From assembly GCA_016206275.1 (NCBI GenBank), contig JACQRY010000177.1, positions 1 through 7,098 of the forward strand: 7,098 bases of DNA, given 5' to 3'. A program made the translations under genes and the position numbers. The DNA comes from Nitrososphaerota archaeon (GTDB lineage: Archaea > Thermoproteota > Nitrososphaeria > Nitrososphaerales > JACQRY01). Under the pieces are notes generated by a model. The model did not search any database. It worked only from the letters and a program-made list of their open reading frames with translations, and was not told where the DNA came from. Shown here piece after piece: positions 1 through 5,771 of this stretch. The stretch's first letter is position 1, and every line of letters begins with the position of its first letter.

Positions 1-541
1 CAAAGCTGTAGAATTGGAATCGTGGTACTCTGCTTCTTAGATCTGCTCCGTCACTGTTCAAATAGATCTTTTCTTCTGTCATTATGCTGGCGGAGAGCAG
101 TTTGTTTACAAAGGATACACCATGCTTCCCTTTACCTATTGATGAATCCAGATCATGAATCAGTTTGAACAGGTCATCTGGACCTACATTGCTCAGCTTC
201 TTCTTTTCTTCAGCAGACCACTTTGCTGTCTCCATCTTTTCGCGGCTGAACCGAATAGGGTTCTTCAGCATCGACGCCGATGATTCGGCTGCCTTCACAG
301 CCTGCTCGGCCAAGCGTCTTACGTTAGGCTTAGAAAGATCATTAATTGCTGCAAAACTCAAAGCCCCGTGACACAGCACTCGCAGCCCCAGTCCATGGGA
401 ATCTGAGATCACTGCAGGCTCAGGGATGCCGTTCTTCAGAAAGCATTGGTTTTCCTTGTTCAGTTGCAGGCGAACCTCAACGTATTCAGCTCCCTTTGTC
501 TGAGCAGTTTCCATCGCGTAACGAGCTAGGTCTTCATCCAA
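1..541 (-). CDS. TldD/PmbA-family protein, N-terminal part (runs off left edge)
   Basis: The minus strand is open from position 541 to the window edge, 180 codons without a stop. The protein begins MDEDLARYAMETAQTKGAEY and continues with VEVRLQLNKENQ (residues 21-32) and GLGLRVLCHGALSFA (about 50-64). This layout of an early helix, a strand, and a 'GxGxRV...G..SFA' strand pair is typical of the first domain of TldD/PmbA proteins, which act in peptide maturation or degradation (TldD-TldE is a metalloprotease pair). The HExxxH zinc site of TldD would lie beyond the edge, so TldD (catalytic) versus PmbA/TldE (non-catalytic) cannot be decided. The start is uncertain: an in-frame TGA lies at 550-548, TTG at 541 is the first usable start, and the first ATG is at 514. 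No Shine-Dalgarno site is seen. The gene diverges from the HD gene across about 96 bp. Confidence 0.82.
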   Translation of the reverse strand, partial: MDEDLARYAMETAQTKGAEYVEVRLQLNKENQCFLKNGIPEPAVISDSHGLGLRVLCHGALSFAAINDLSKPNVRRLAEQAVKAAESSASMLKNPIRFSREKMETAKWSAEEKKKLSNVGPDDLFKLIHDLDSSIGKGKHGVSFVNKLLSASIMTEEKIYLNSDGADLRSRVPRFQFYSF

Positions 542-603
542 GCTGATTCAAGGCTCTTGGACTAGACTGCTCGTTAATTTCATTTTCCTATTTGATTGAG
601 GCA

Positions 604-616
604 AGTCTTTAAGCTC
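604..616 (+). promoter_or_regulatory. Possible TATA element for the HD-domain gene
   Basis: The AT-rich element CTTTAAGC (about 607-614) is centred roughly 27 bp before the ATG at 638. That is the spacing expected for an archaeal TATA box on a leaderless or nearly leaderless transcript, and no ribosome-binding site precedes the ATG. The match to the TATA consensus is only partial, so this is a positional inference. Confidence 0.4.
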
Positions 617-637
617 CTTAGTCTTTACGTGTCGTAG

Positions 638-1180
638 ATGAAGCCTGAAGATTGCACTAGTCTTATCACGTTTCTGCGCTATGCGGGTGCTTTGAAGAAG
701 GAGATTAGGCGTGGCTGGATCCTTAAAGTCAACGTTCGAGATGCTGAGTCTGTAGCGGACCACTCGTGGAGGACCGCTCTTTTAGCGTTGATCGTTGCCG
801 GCTACAAGGGTTTGGATGTTGAGAGGGCTATGGGTATGGCTCTCATACACGATGTTGGCGAGTCAGTTATTGGAGATTTGACTCCTGAGGATGCTGATGC
901 CCCTAGGAAGGGGGTGCTGGAGGATGAGGCTGTGCAGCGCATCCTCTCTACTCTTCCTGAAGTGGTGAAAACTGTTCTTTCTTCCCTCTGGGAGGAGTAT
1001 AAGGCAGGCGCGTCGTCGGAGGCAAGGCTTGTTAGGGAGTTGGATAAGGTGGAGATGGCTCTTCAAGCTGAGGAGTATCGTTTAGATGGTTATGATGCTT
1101 CCAAGTTGAAGGAGTTTAAGGAGTATGCTCGTGGCTTGGTTAAGGATAGGGATTTGGTTGATCTGCTTGGGATTTTTTGA
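638..1180 (+). CDS. HD-domain nucleotide phosphohydrolase (YfbR/HDDC2-like 5'-deoxynucleotidase)
   Basis: This is a 180-residue cytoplasmic protein of the HD superfamily. The metal-binding set is visible: H42 in ESVADHSW, H71-D72 in ALIHDVGES, and D136 in LVRELDKVEM. E75 and D80 (ESVIGDLTP) are in the positions used by the YfbR/HDDC2 family. The preceding RRGWILKVNVRDAESVADH (about 24-42) matches the family's 'R-x-G-W...ESV-DHS' signature. Characterised relatives hydrolyse deoxynucleoside 5'-monophosphates to nucleosides and phosphate using a divalent metal, so a role in nucleotide-pool control is likely. The exact substrate is not readable from sequence. The length is normal for the family and all core residues are intact. 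The gene converges on EF-2 with only 8 bp between them. Its coding strand is notably G-rich and C-poor (24 G against 7 C in 1021-1080). Confidence 0.88.
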   Translation: MKPEDCTSLITFLRYAGALKKEIRRGWILKVNVRDAESVADHSWRTALLALIVAGYKGLDVERAMGMALIHDVGESVIGDLTPEDADAPRKGVLEDEAVQRILSTLPEVVKTVLSSLWEEYKAGASSEARLVRELDKVEMALQAEEYRLDGYDASKLKEFKEYARGLVKDRDLVDLLGIF

Positions 1181-1194
1181 GTAGTTTGCTACTC
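1179..1194. terminator. Hairpin spanning the two convergent stop codons
   Basis: GAGTAG, a TTTG loop and CTACTC form a perfect 6-bp stem. Its left arm includes the last two bases of the HD gene's TGA (1178-1180), and its right arm includes the EF-2 stop TAG (1191-1189 on the minus strand). A run of six T lies just before the HD stop (1173-1178). A U-tract does not follow the stem on either strand, so a terminator role is possible but not shown. Confidence 0.35.
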
Positions 1195-3420
1195 TCTGTC
1201 TATGAATTCTTCTGGTCTGGGCGGTTCTGGTGACAACCCTTTACGTTTCCGTACTTCCGTTACGATGGGTAGGAGCATGGATGATGGGACAGGGTTCCAT
1301 AATTTGAAGTGGGTGTTCCACATGGCTTTGCCTGCTGTAGCTCCCCTCATGACTTCAGAGATGTCGAAGGTTTCTGCCGCGGGTACTTCTCCTTCTACGA
1401 TGGCTAGCACACCTTTTTGGTTCATGTTGATAGTCTTTCCACGTTTAGCGGATATGACTCCTGCTACTGCGCCTATCTGCTCGGTTGGGCATTTGACTTC
1501 TATTCCCAGTATGGGTTCTAGTAGAACAGGGTTTGCCGAAAGCATGGCTCCGAGTAGGGCTCTTCTCGATGCGGGCATGAGCTGAGCGTAGGTTCTGTGA
1601 GCTGGGTCTTCGTGGGGTACATAGTGGTGAAGGACGATCTTTATTCCTCGGCAGTATTCTTGGGCTAGTGGGCCGTTGGTTAAGATGTCTTGTACACCTG
1701 CTCTTATAGAGTCCATGGATTCTTGAAGGTATTGGACTCCTTTTGTCGAGTCTATCATGATGTTTCCCCTTTCGTCCACTGTTACTACTCTTCGGGCTTC
1801 GTCAGATTCCCATCCGTGGTCTCTGAGGACCTTCTGGATGCCTTTGCGATCTTGGTTTTCGTTGATTTGACCCGTTCTGATGAGATCGATGATTTCTGGT
1901 GCCAAGGGTTCGACTTTGATGAAGATCTTGTTGTGCCGGTTGGGCGATCTGGCCATAACGGGGCCTGCTGGGCTCCTAATGGTTTCACGGTAGTTGATCA
2001 ATGGTTGTGATGTTACTATTTCGAGGCTTTGTTGTTGGAGTAGAGTGGTAGCTATTTCGAGGTGGAGGACGCCCATTCCTGACAGGAGCGTTTCGCCTGT
2101 CTCCTCGTTGATCCGTATTACCAAGTTGGGGTCTTCTATGGCTAGTCTTCTGAGGGCTTCTACGAGTTTGGGGAGATCTTTGGGGTGTTTGGATTCTACC
2201 GCTATGGTGACTACTGGTTCGGAGACGTATCTGATGGCTTCGAAGGGGAGTACTTCTTTGATGGAGGAGATGGTTTCTCCTGCTCGCCCATGCTCTAGGC
2301 CTAGGAGGGCAGGTATGTTTCCTGCTGTTAGTGAGCCTATTATTTCTCTGTAGACGCCCATGTACATGTTGACTGATTGAACTCTTTCCTGTCGTTTGGA
2401 GGAGATCAGGTAGAGCATGTCTCCGTCTCTTACTTCTCCTGAGAAGAGTCGTCCTGTGCATACTATTCCTGCTTGAGGGTCGACTACGACGTTGGTGATC
2501 ATCATGACTGTTGGACCCTTGTTGTCGCAGTTGAGGAGTGCTTGGCCTAGTTCTGACTGTAAGTCTCCTGCCCAGATTTTTGGTATACGGTATTTTTGGG
2601 CTACGTGTGGAGGGGGATGATGCTGTACGACCATGCCGAGTATGGCGTCGTGCAGAGGGGCTTTAGCTGTGAGTTCTTCATGCTTATTGTTGTTGTAAGC
2701 ATCATAGATATCTTGGAACTTGATCCCTTTTTTCTGGGCCATTTGGAGGTTGAAGCCCCACCGGTCTTTTGCTGATCCGAAGGCTACGCTGTTACTTTGA
2801 ATGCTGACCTTCCATATGTCTTTGTACTCGGGCTCAGCGTAGATGGAGATGAGCTGGTTGAAGTCCGCTATGATCCCTGCCAGCCATTCCTGCATTTTGT
2901 CTGGTGTTAGGCGGAGTTCTTTTACGAGGCGGTCTATTTTGTTGATGTAGAGTACCGGTCTGACTCTTTCTTCTAGGGCTTGCCGTGTTACTGTTTCTGT
3001 TTGGGTCATGATGCCTTCAACGGAGTCGCAGACTACGACTGCTCCGTCTATGGCTCTGAGACTTCTTGTTACTCTTCCTGTGAAGTCTATGTGTCCTGGG
3101 GTGTCTATCATGTTGAAGACGTATGGTTTTCCGTCTGATTCGTAGTAGAGTGTGACGTTGGCTGCTTTAATGGTCATTTGTCTTTGCTGTTCTAGGGCCA
3201 TGTAGTCTAGTGCTAGGGCTTCGCCGGCTACTGAGGGGCTGATCATGCCTGTGGCTGCTAGCAAGGAGTCTGACATTGTGGTTTTTCCGTGATCTACGTG
3301 AGCAATAACACCAAAATTATTCGGGCAGAGATGTTTGATCTATGCCTTTCGAATCTGGTCTTTATTGCCTATGATCTTCACTATTTCTGTAGTGGACTTG
3401 TATTTTGGCGAGGGTTCCAC
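1189..3420 (-). CDS. fusA: Translation elongation factor 2 (aEF-2), interrupted by a 30-nt BHB intron
   Basis: EF-2 is the GTPase that drives ribosomal translocation. From the ATG at 3276 the frame runs 695 residues: DTPGH (58-62) is G3, NKID (112-115) is G4, and QQRQMTIKAAN (30-40) covers switch I. The tip loop HYVPHEDPAHRT has H560 as the expected diphthamide histidine. The end, FIDRE, is typical of thaumarchaeal and bathyarchaeal EF-2. That ATG cannot be the true start, because the P-loop HVDHGKTT lies directly upstream in the same frame (3300-3277). Further upstream, in the same frame, KYKSTTEIVKIIGNKDQIR is encoded from a GTG at 3420; an in-frame TAA at 3432-3430 limits the start. Between the two parts are 30 extra nucleotides with an in-frame TAG (3342-3340). 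Removing them gives DQIRNFGVIAHVDHGKTT and a 733-residue protein, the usual aEF-2 length. The gene's own stop is also TAG, which argues against TAG being decoded as an amino acid. Confidence 0.93.
3318..3347 (-). other. Putative 30-nt archaeal bulge-helix-bulge intron in the EF-2 gene
   Basis: In the EF-2 sense strand the fold is as follows. The outer helix pairs exon 1 AGA (3356-3354) with exon 2 TTT (3316-3314), then CCA... continues with GGT after one bulged T. The 3-nt bulge TAA is at 3319-3317. The 4-bp central helix pairs exon TTCG (3353-3350) with intron CGAA (3323-3320). The 3-nt bulge AAA is at 3349-3347. The inner stem is GGCA/TGCC, a T/C mismatch, and AGAT/ATCT closed by a CAAAC loop. 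This is the canonical 3-4-3 BHB arrangement cut by archaeal tRNA-splicing endonuclease. Symmetric cleavage after the first, second or third bulge base always removes 30 nt and always gives the same joined sequence. The coordinates here assume cleavage after the second base, which places the intron at phase 1 in the Asn codon before FGVIAH. The intron carries an in-frame TAG. Confidence 0.85.
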
Positions 3421-3456
3421 CTTTCCGGTTTATGTTTTCGGTTTCCATATTTCTAA

Positions 3457-3467
3457 CTATATAAACC
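3457..3467 (-). promoter_or_regulatory. TATA box of the EF-2 gene
   Basis: The minus strand reads GGTTTATATAG, a good archaeal TATA element. With the usual spacing, transcription would begin near 3437, leaving a leader of about 16 nt before the GTG at 3420. The out-of-frame ATG at 3448 would lie upstream of that start site. This supports GTG 3420 as the initiation codon. Confidence 0.6.
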
Positions 3468-3506
3468 GTAAGTCGACGTGAGAGGTGTCTTTTGATCTTA
3501 AAGATG

Positions 3507-3527
3507 GTTTATATGATCCTTAGATCA
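3507..3527 (+). promoter_or_regulatory. TATA box and adjacent inverted repeat before the secreted-protein gene
   Basis: GTTTATATGA (3507-3516) is centred about 28 bp before the ATG at 3539, as expected for a leaderless transcript. No Shine-Dalgarno site is present. Overlapping its downstream edge is an inverted repeat, TGATC-CTTA-GATCA (3514-3527), between the TATA box and the start site. It is placed where a repressor could act, although the arms are only 5 bp. The promoter is back to back with that of EF-2. Confidence 0.55.
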
Positions 3528-3538
3528 ATTTCTGGTCT

Positions 3539-3994
3539 ATGGTTCCGCTGTCTAAGAAGCTTTTGGTTTCGGTTGGAGCAGCTGTGGTGTTGCTTTATCT
3601 CTCTACTCTGCCTCTGATCACTGTTCAGAAAATTGGTTTTGAGGGAGAAGCCCTTTCTTCCTTGCTCGCCTTTGCTCAAAGTCCTCAAGAGGGGAACATT
3701 TTGAATCTTCAGGTGAATCTGCAGGATGTGAGTTTTGAAGGTCAAGGTTACAGTTTGAACGCGACATCGGCGAATATTACTCTTAAGGGTTTGGGGCAAC
3801 CTGACGGGAACATTGATCTCACCATAAATTTGGAGATGAAGAATCTTGACGTGAAGACTGGTGATAGTAGAGCCAAGATTGCTAACGGAATTTTGTCGGG
3901 TAATATTCTAGTTACGAAGGATAACAAGATCGTAGCTGATCTCCAAGCCAAGTCTTCAGTCCTCGATATTCTACGAAGTCTAATAGGTCTCTAG
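3539..3994 (+). CDS. Secreted or membrane-anchored small protein of unknown function
   Basis: The 151-residue product starts MVPLSKKLL, a positively charged N-terminus. A hydrophobic stretch of about 22 residues follows (about 8-30, LLVSVGAAVVLLYLSTLPLI), consistent with a signal peptide or single membrane anchor facing outward. The rest has no further membrane segment. It alternates polar and hydrophobic residues (for example LNLQVNLQDVSFEGQGYSLN and NIDLTINLEMKNLDVKTG), which suggests a beta-sandwich or beta-sheet domain. I do not recognise the family. No cysteines, metal motifs or lipobox are seen. The coding call rests on the clear signal-like N-terminus, the well-placed TATA box and the length. 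The gene diverges from EF-2 and has no downstream partner on its strand for over 700 bp. Confidence 0.75.
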   Translation: MVPLSKKLLVSVGAAVVLLYLSTLPLITVQKIGFEGEALSSLLAFAQSPQEGNILNLQVNLQDVSFEGQGYSLNATSANITLKGLGQPDGNIDLTINLEMKNLDVKTGDSRAKIANGILSGNILVTKDNKIVADLQAKSSVLDILRSLIGL

Positions 3995-4217
3995 TATCAG
4001 TGAATAGTCTTCACAATCCCGCTTAAGTCTAAGTGAAATCGCTCTTAGTTAACAAATTGATCATACAAAGTGGTTCTTTTGCGAAATCGGCACGTATGCA
4101 CTTAGGCTATCTCCGTGTTGCATCAGCGGCATGTCCATTGAGCATCAAGTAGCTAATCTCCATCCTCATAGACTTCTGAGTAATGTTTCAGTTCCAGCAA
4201 CTACATGTAGGGGAAGG
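3995..4217. other. Gene-free stretch
   Basis: I see no convincing ORF, tRNA or rRNA on either strand here. The longest ATG frames are about 20 codons (for example from 4096 on the plus strand). A perfect 10-bp palindrome, CTACATGTAG, lies at 4201-4210, next to the hairpin at 4218-4236. This stretch could be a decayed gene or the edge of an inserted segment, but nothing in it proves that. Confidence 0.5.
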
Positions 4218-4236
4218 CCTTAAGATGTGCTTAAGG
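4218..4236 (-). terminator. Hairpin at the 3' end of the minus-strand small ORF
   Basis: CCTTAAG-ATGTG-CTTAAGG is a perfect 7-bp stem with a 5-nt loop. It overlaps the TAA stop (4233-4231) of the ORF that ends at 4231. No T-run follows on the minus strand, so it may act as an mRNA 3'-end structure rather than a classical terminator. Confidence 0.35.
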
Positions 4237-4452
4237 ATTTATTGGCGACCCAATTTCAAATCTTAATGAGTAGCATTCTCGATCTCTTTCATCTTCAAGA
4301 GAACGGATAGTGTCATACCTTTCATCAAGATACGCTTGCGCCCTCTTGGTTAGTTCGTCACAAATCTGTGGATATTGCATACCCTTAAACTCACTAAATT
4401 TTCTTAACAGGTCATCCATGCATGTTCCCAAGCAGACAATCCATTTCTCCAA
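4231..4452 (-). CDS. Small helical protein, possibly the 3' part of a gene split by a stop codon
   Basis: From a TTG at 4452 the frame gives 73 residues, beginning MEKWIVCLGTCMDDLLRKF. It is rich in charged helical residues (KRAQAYLDERYDTIRSLEDE, about 41-60, looks amphipathic). There is no ATG start and no ribosome-binding site at the TTG. The frame is exactly continuous with the zinc-ribbon ORF upstream (4563-4465), with one TAA and a five-codon gap between them. Two readings are possible: a two-gene unit with a weak second start, or one protein of about 110 residues interrupted by a nonsense mutation. The missing start signal slightly favours the second reading. I do not recognise the family. 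Being longer than chance and having a coherent amphipathic composition, it is probably or formerly coding. Confidence 0.45.
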   Translation of the reverse strand: MEKWIVCLGTCMDDLLRKFSEFKGMQYPQICDELTKRAQAYLDERYDTIRSLEDERDRECYSLRFEIGSPINP

Positions 4453-4464
4453 TTTTAATGACCT

Positions 4465-4563
4465 TTACCGAGTTTCAGGTTTATACTCGCTCATTGTCGG
4501 AGTGTAGTGCCCACATTCTTCGCAAATGGAGTAGATGGTTCCACAATTCAAGCACACCGCCAT
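4465..4563 (-). CDS. Tiny zinc-ribbon protein (32 residues), possibly the 5' part of a split gene
   Basis: The ATG at 4563 is preceded by a good purine-rich ribosome-binding site, GAGGAAG, about 6 nt upstream. The short product begins MAVCLNCGTIYSICEECGHY. It has two CxxC knuckles: C4-x2-C7 and C14-x2-C17. Such a pair can bind one zinc ion, and it usually sits at the N-terminus of a larger protein as a rubredoxin-like or zinc-ribbon module. The frame ends at TAA (4467-4465), and the same frame continues into the 4231-4452 ORF. The strong start signal plus the paired knuckles argue that this is a real start of translation. The function is unknown; nucleic-acid or protein binding is usual for such ribbons. 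Confidence 0.55.
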   Translation of the reverse strand: MAVCLNCGTIYSICEECGHYTPTMSEYKPETR

Positions 4564-4642
4564 GATACTTCCTCTTTTATGATGTAGGTTAGAATTACAG
4601 CGAATACATTCCAATCCTATCGTCTCAATAAAGACCTATTAG

Positions 4643-4657
4643 GCTTATATGTGCATA
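4643..4657. promoter_or_regulatory. AT-rich, partly symmetric promoter-like element
   Basis: The plus strand reads GCTTATATGTGCATATC here. On the minus strand ATATAAGC is a fair TATA box, though it lies about 80 bp upstream of the zinc-ribbon ATG, implying a leader of roughly 55-60 nt. ATATG-TG-CATAT forms a short inverted repeat, which might be an operator. It lies in the divergent region shared with the methyltransferase gene. Confidence 0.3.
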
Positions 4658-4693
4658 TCTACGCTAGGAAGATGCTGATGGGAAGGGTTACAG

Positions 4694-4732
4694 AAGCTTC
4701 CGAAGCTTCATCAAACGCAAAGCTTAAAGCTT
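4694..4732. repeat. Cluster of four AAGCTT palindromes upstream of the methyltransferase
   Basis: AAGCTT occurs at 4694-4699, 4703-4708, 4720-4725 and 4727-4732. The first two lie in a 9-bp tandem (GAAGCTTCC then GAAGCTTCA). The last two lie in a perfect 7-bp tandem (AAAGCTT twice). I found only about three other AAGCTT sites in the rest of the window, so four in 39 bp is far from random. The cluster ends about 30 bp before the methyltransferase ATG, where an archaeal promoter would be. CTTAAAG (4723-4729) might serve as its TATA-like element. An operator for the methyltransferase, or a set of its own target sites, is a reasonable inference. Confidence 0.65.
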
Positions 4733-4763
4733 CCATCCCTGCCCTTTTTGTCGGGGAAGTTTA

Positions 4764-5735
4764 ATGTCTGATCTAAGCGATGTTATCAACAAGATAATAC
4801 CCGCAGACGGTCGGCATCTCACCGAGTTCATCCCCAAAGAGTGCGTATCCCTTACCGTGACCAGTCCGCCATACCGCAACGCGATAGACTACGAGACACA
4901 TCGCAATGGTAACGGTGATCAGCGATACAGAGGCAATGCAATCTGGAAAGATGTTGACAGCTACCTTGACGACATGAAAGTAATCTTTGATCAGGTGCGG
5001 ATAGTGACTAAGACGGGAGGTTACTGTTGTATTGTTATAGGATATGAGATAGTAAAAACTGAGATTATTCCACTTCCTAGCCTCCTCTTAGCCAAGCTTC
5101 TAAATGAACAACAAGGAATTGATGCAGATGAAAGATGGGTTCTCAGAGAGGAAATAATCTGGAATAAAGTTACCGCGGGAAGAAATGGCGCTGGAAACCG
5201 TTTCGGATCAACTATACTGAATCCATATCCCACCTACTACCATGCCAATGTGATGCACGAATACATCTTTGTTCTAAGCAAAGGACAACATAGGATTGAA
5301 CGGGAAGAGGCTCGAAAGAAGATGGTTACGCTGGGCATGACGGATGAAATGAAAAGAGAAATAGCCAATTCCACTTGGCACATACCTCCTACCGAATGGA
5401 CTATTGCCCCTGTCCCACCACGTAAGAAAGTAAGTGGCGGAGGCCTGTGGCATCCAGCCCCATTTCCAGAACAGATACCTTGGCGGTTGATAACATTATT
5501 CTCTTATCCCAATGAAATTGTTCTTGATCCTATGAATGGAAGCGGCACGACCACCAAGGTTGCAAAATATCTGGATCGAGCATTCATAGGAGTTGACATA
5601 GCGGAAGAATACTGTGAACTCGCCAGGAAGAGGTTGGATGAGACGCCACATTTATCGACCAAGCTATGGGTAAAGTGGGGTTCAGAGCCTCATCCTTCTC
5701 CTGAACAACGCAAACCAATCACTGATTACAGTTAA
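4764..5735 (+). CDS. Class-beta DNA methyltransferase, probably cytosine-N4
   Basis: This 323-residue protein belongs to the N6_N4_Mtase family of exocyclic amino methyltransferases, which transfer methyl from S-adenosylmethionine to DNA. The catalytic motif IV is TSPPY (33-37). The S-P-P-Y form is typical of N4-cytosine enzymes, whereas N6-adenine enzymes usually have D-P-P-Y. The S-adenosylmethionine site is C-terminal: DPMNGSGTT (255-263), then GVDI (276-279). It departs from the usual DPFxGSGTT only at MN. Motif IV before motif I marks the beta class, with the target-recognition region between (about 115-230). HEYIFVLSK (165-173) and HPAPFPEQIPWRLI (230-243) are other family landmarks. 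GGGGA about 9 nt before the ATG is a weak ribosome site. No endonuclease is recognisable next to it, so it is either solitary or partnered by the unfamiliar gene at 5767. Codon composition is A-rich, unlike FEN-1 and EF-2, which fits horizontal acquisition. Confidence 0.9.
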   Translation: MSDLSDVINKIIPADGRHLTEFIPKECVSLTVTSPPYRNAIDYETHRNGNGDQRYRGNAIWKDVDSYLDDMKVIFDQVRIVTKTGGYCCIVIGYEIVKTEIIPLPSLLLAKLLNEQQGIDADERWVLREEIIWNKVTAGRNGAGNRFGSTILNPYPTYYHANVMHEYIFVLSKGQHRIEREEARKKMVTLGMTDEMKREIANSTWHIPPTEWTIAPVPPRKKVSGGGLWHPAPFPEQIPWRLITLFSYPNEIVLDPMNGSGTTTKVAKYLDRAFIGVDIAEEYCELARKRLDETPHLSTKLWVKWGSEPHPSPEQRKPITDYS

Positions 5736-5750
5736 TAGCGTCCCTAAAAG

Positions 5751-5771
5751 CATAAATAGCATACATATGCT
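5751..5771 (+). promoter_or_regulatory. TATA-like element and palindrome at the start of the winged-helix gene
   Basis: CATAAATA (5751-5758) resembles a TATA box, followed by the inverted repeat AGCATA-CA-TATGCT (5758-5771), which contains the ATG at 5767. With normal spacing, transcription would begin near 5780, downstream of that ATG and close to an in-frame GTG at 5782. The gene could therefore begin at GTG 5782 on its own transcript, or at ATG 5767 on a transcript read through from the methyltransferase. The palindrome is placed like an operator. Confidence 0.4.

Noticed and set aside
165..546. Plus-strand ORFs at 165-371 and 346-546
   Set aside because: The minus-strand frame is continuous and has TldD/PmbA sequence features; the plus frames have none.
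1785..2461. Long open frames opposite and alongside EF-2 (for example 1985-2461 minus and 1994-2353 plus)
   Set aside because: They are shadows of the conserved EF-2 frame, with low-complexity composition rich in R, S, T and P.
3340..3342. The in-frame TAG in EF-2 read as pyrrolysine, or bypassed by a ribosomal hop
   Set aside because: EF-2 itself ends with TAG used as a stop, and decoding would insert 10 residues in the strand leading to the P-loop. No matching take-off and landing codons in frame were found, and the bulge-helix-bulge fold explains the insert better.
3362..3448. A 28-codon ORF starting at ATG 3448 on the minus strand, overlapping the EF-2 N-terminus in another frame
   Set aside because: It lies only about 14 bp from the TATA box, so it would be upstream of the likely transcription start. 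Its frame conflicts with the conserved EF-2 N-terminal codons.
4096..4152. Short frame MHLGYLRVASA, reminiscent of the start of a serine recombinase
   Set aside because: It has only 18 codons and no catalytic context follows. The resemblance is likely chance.
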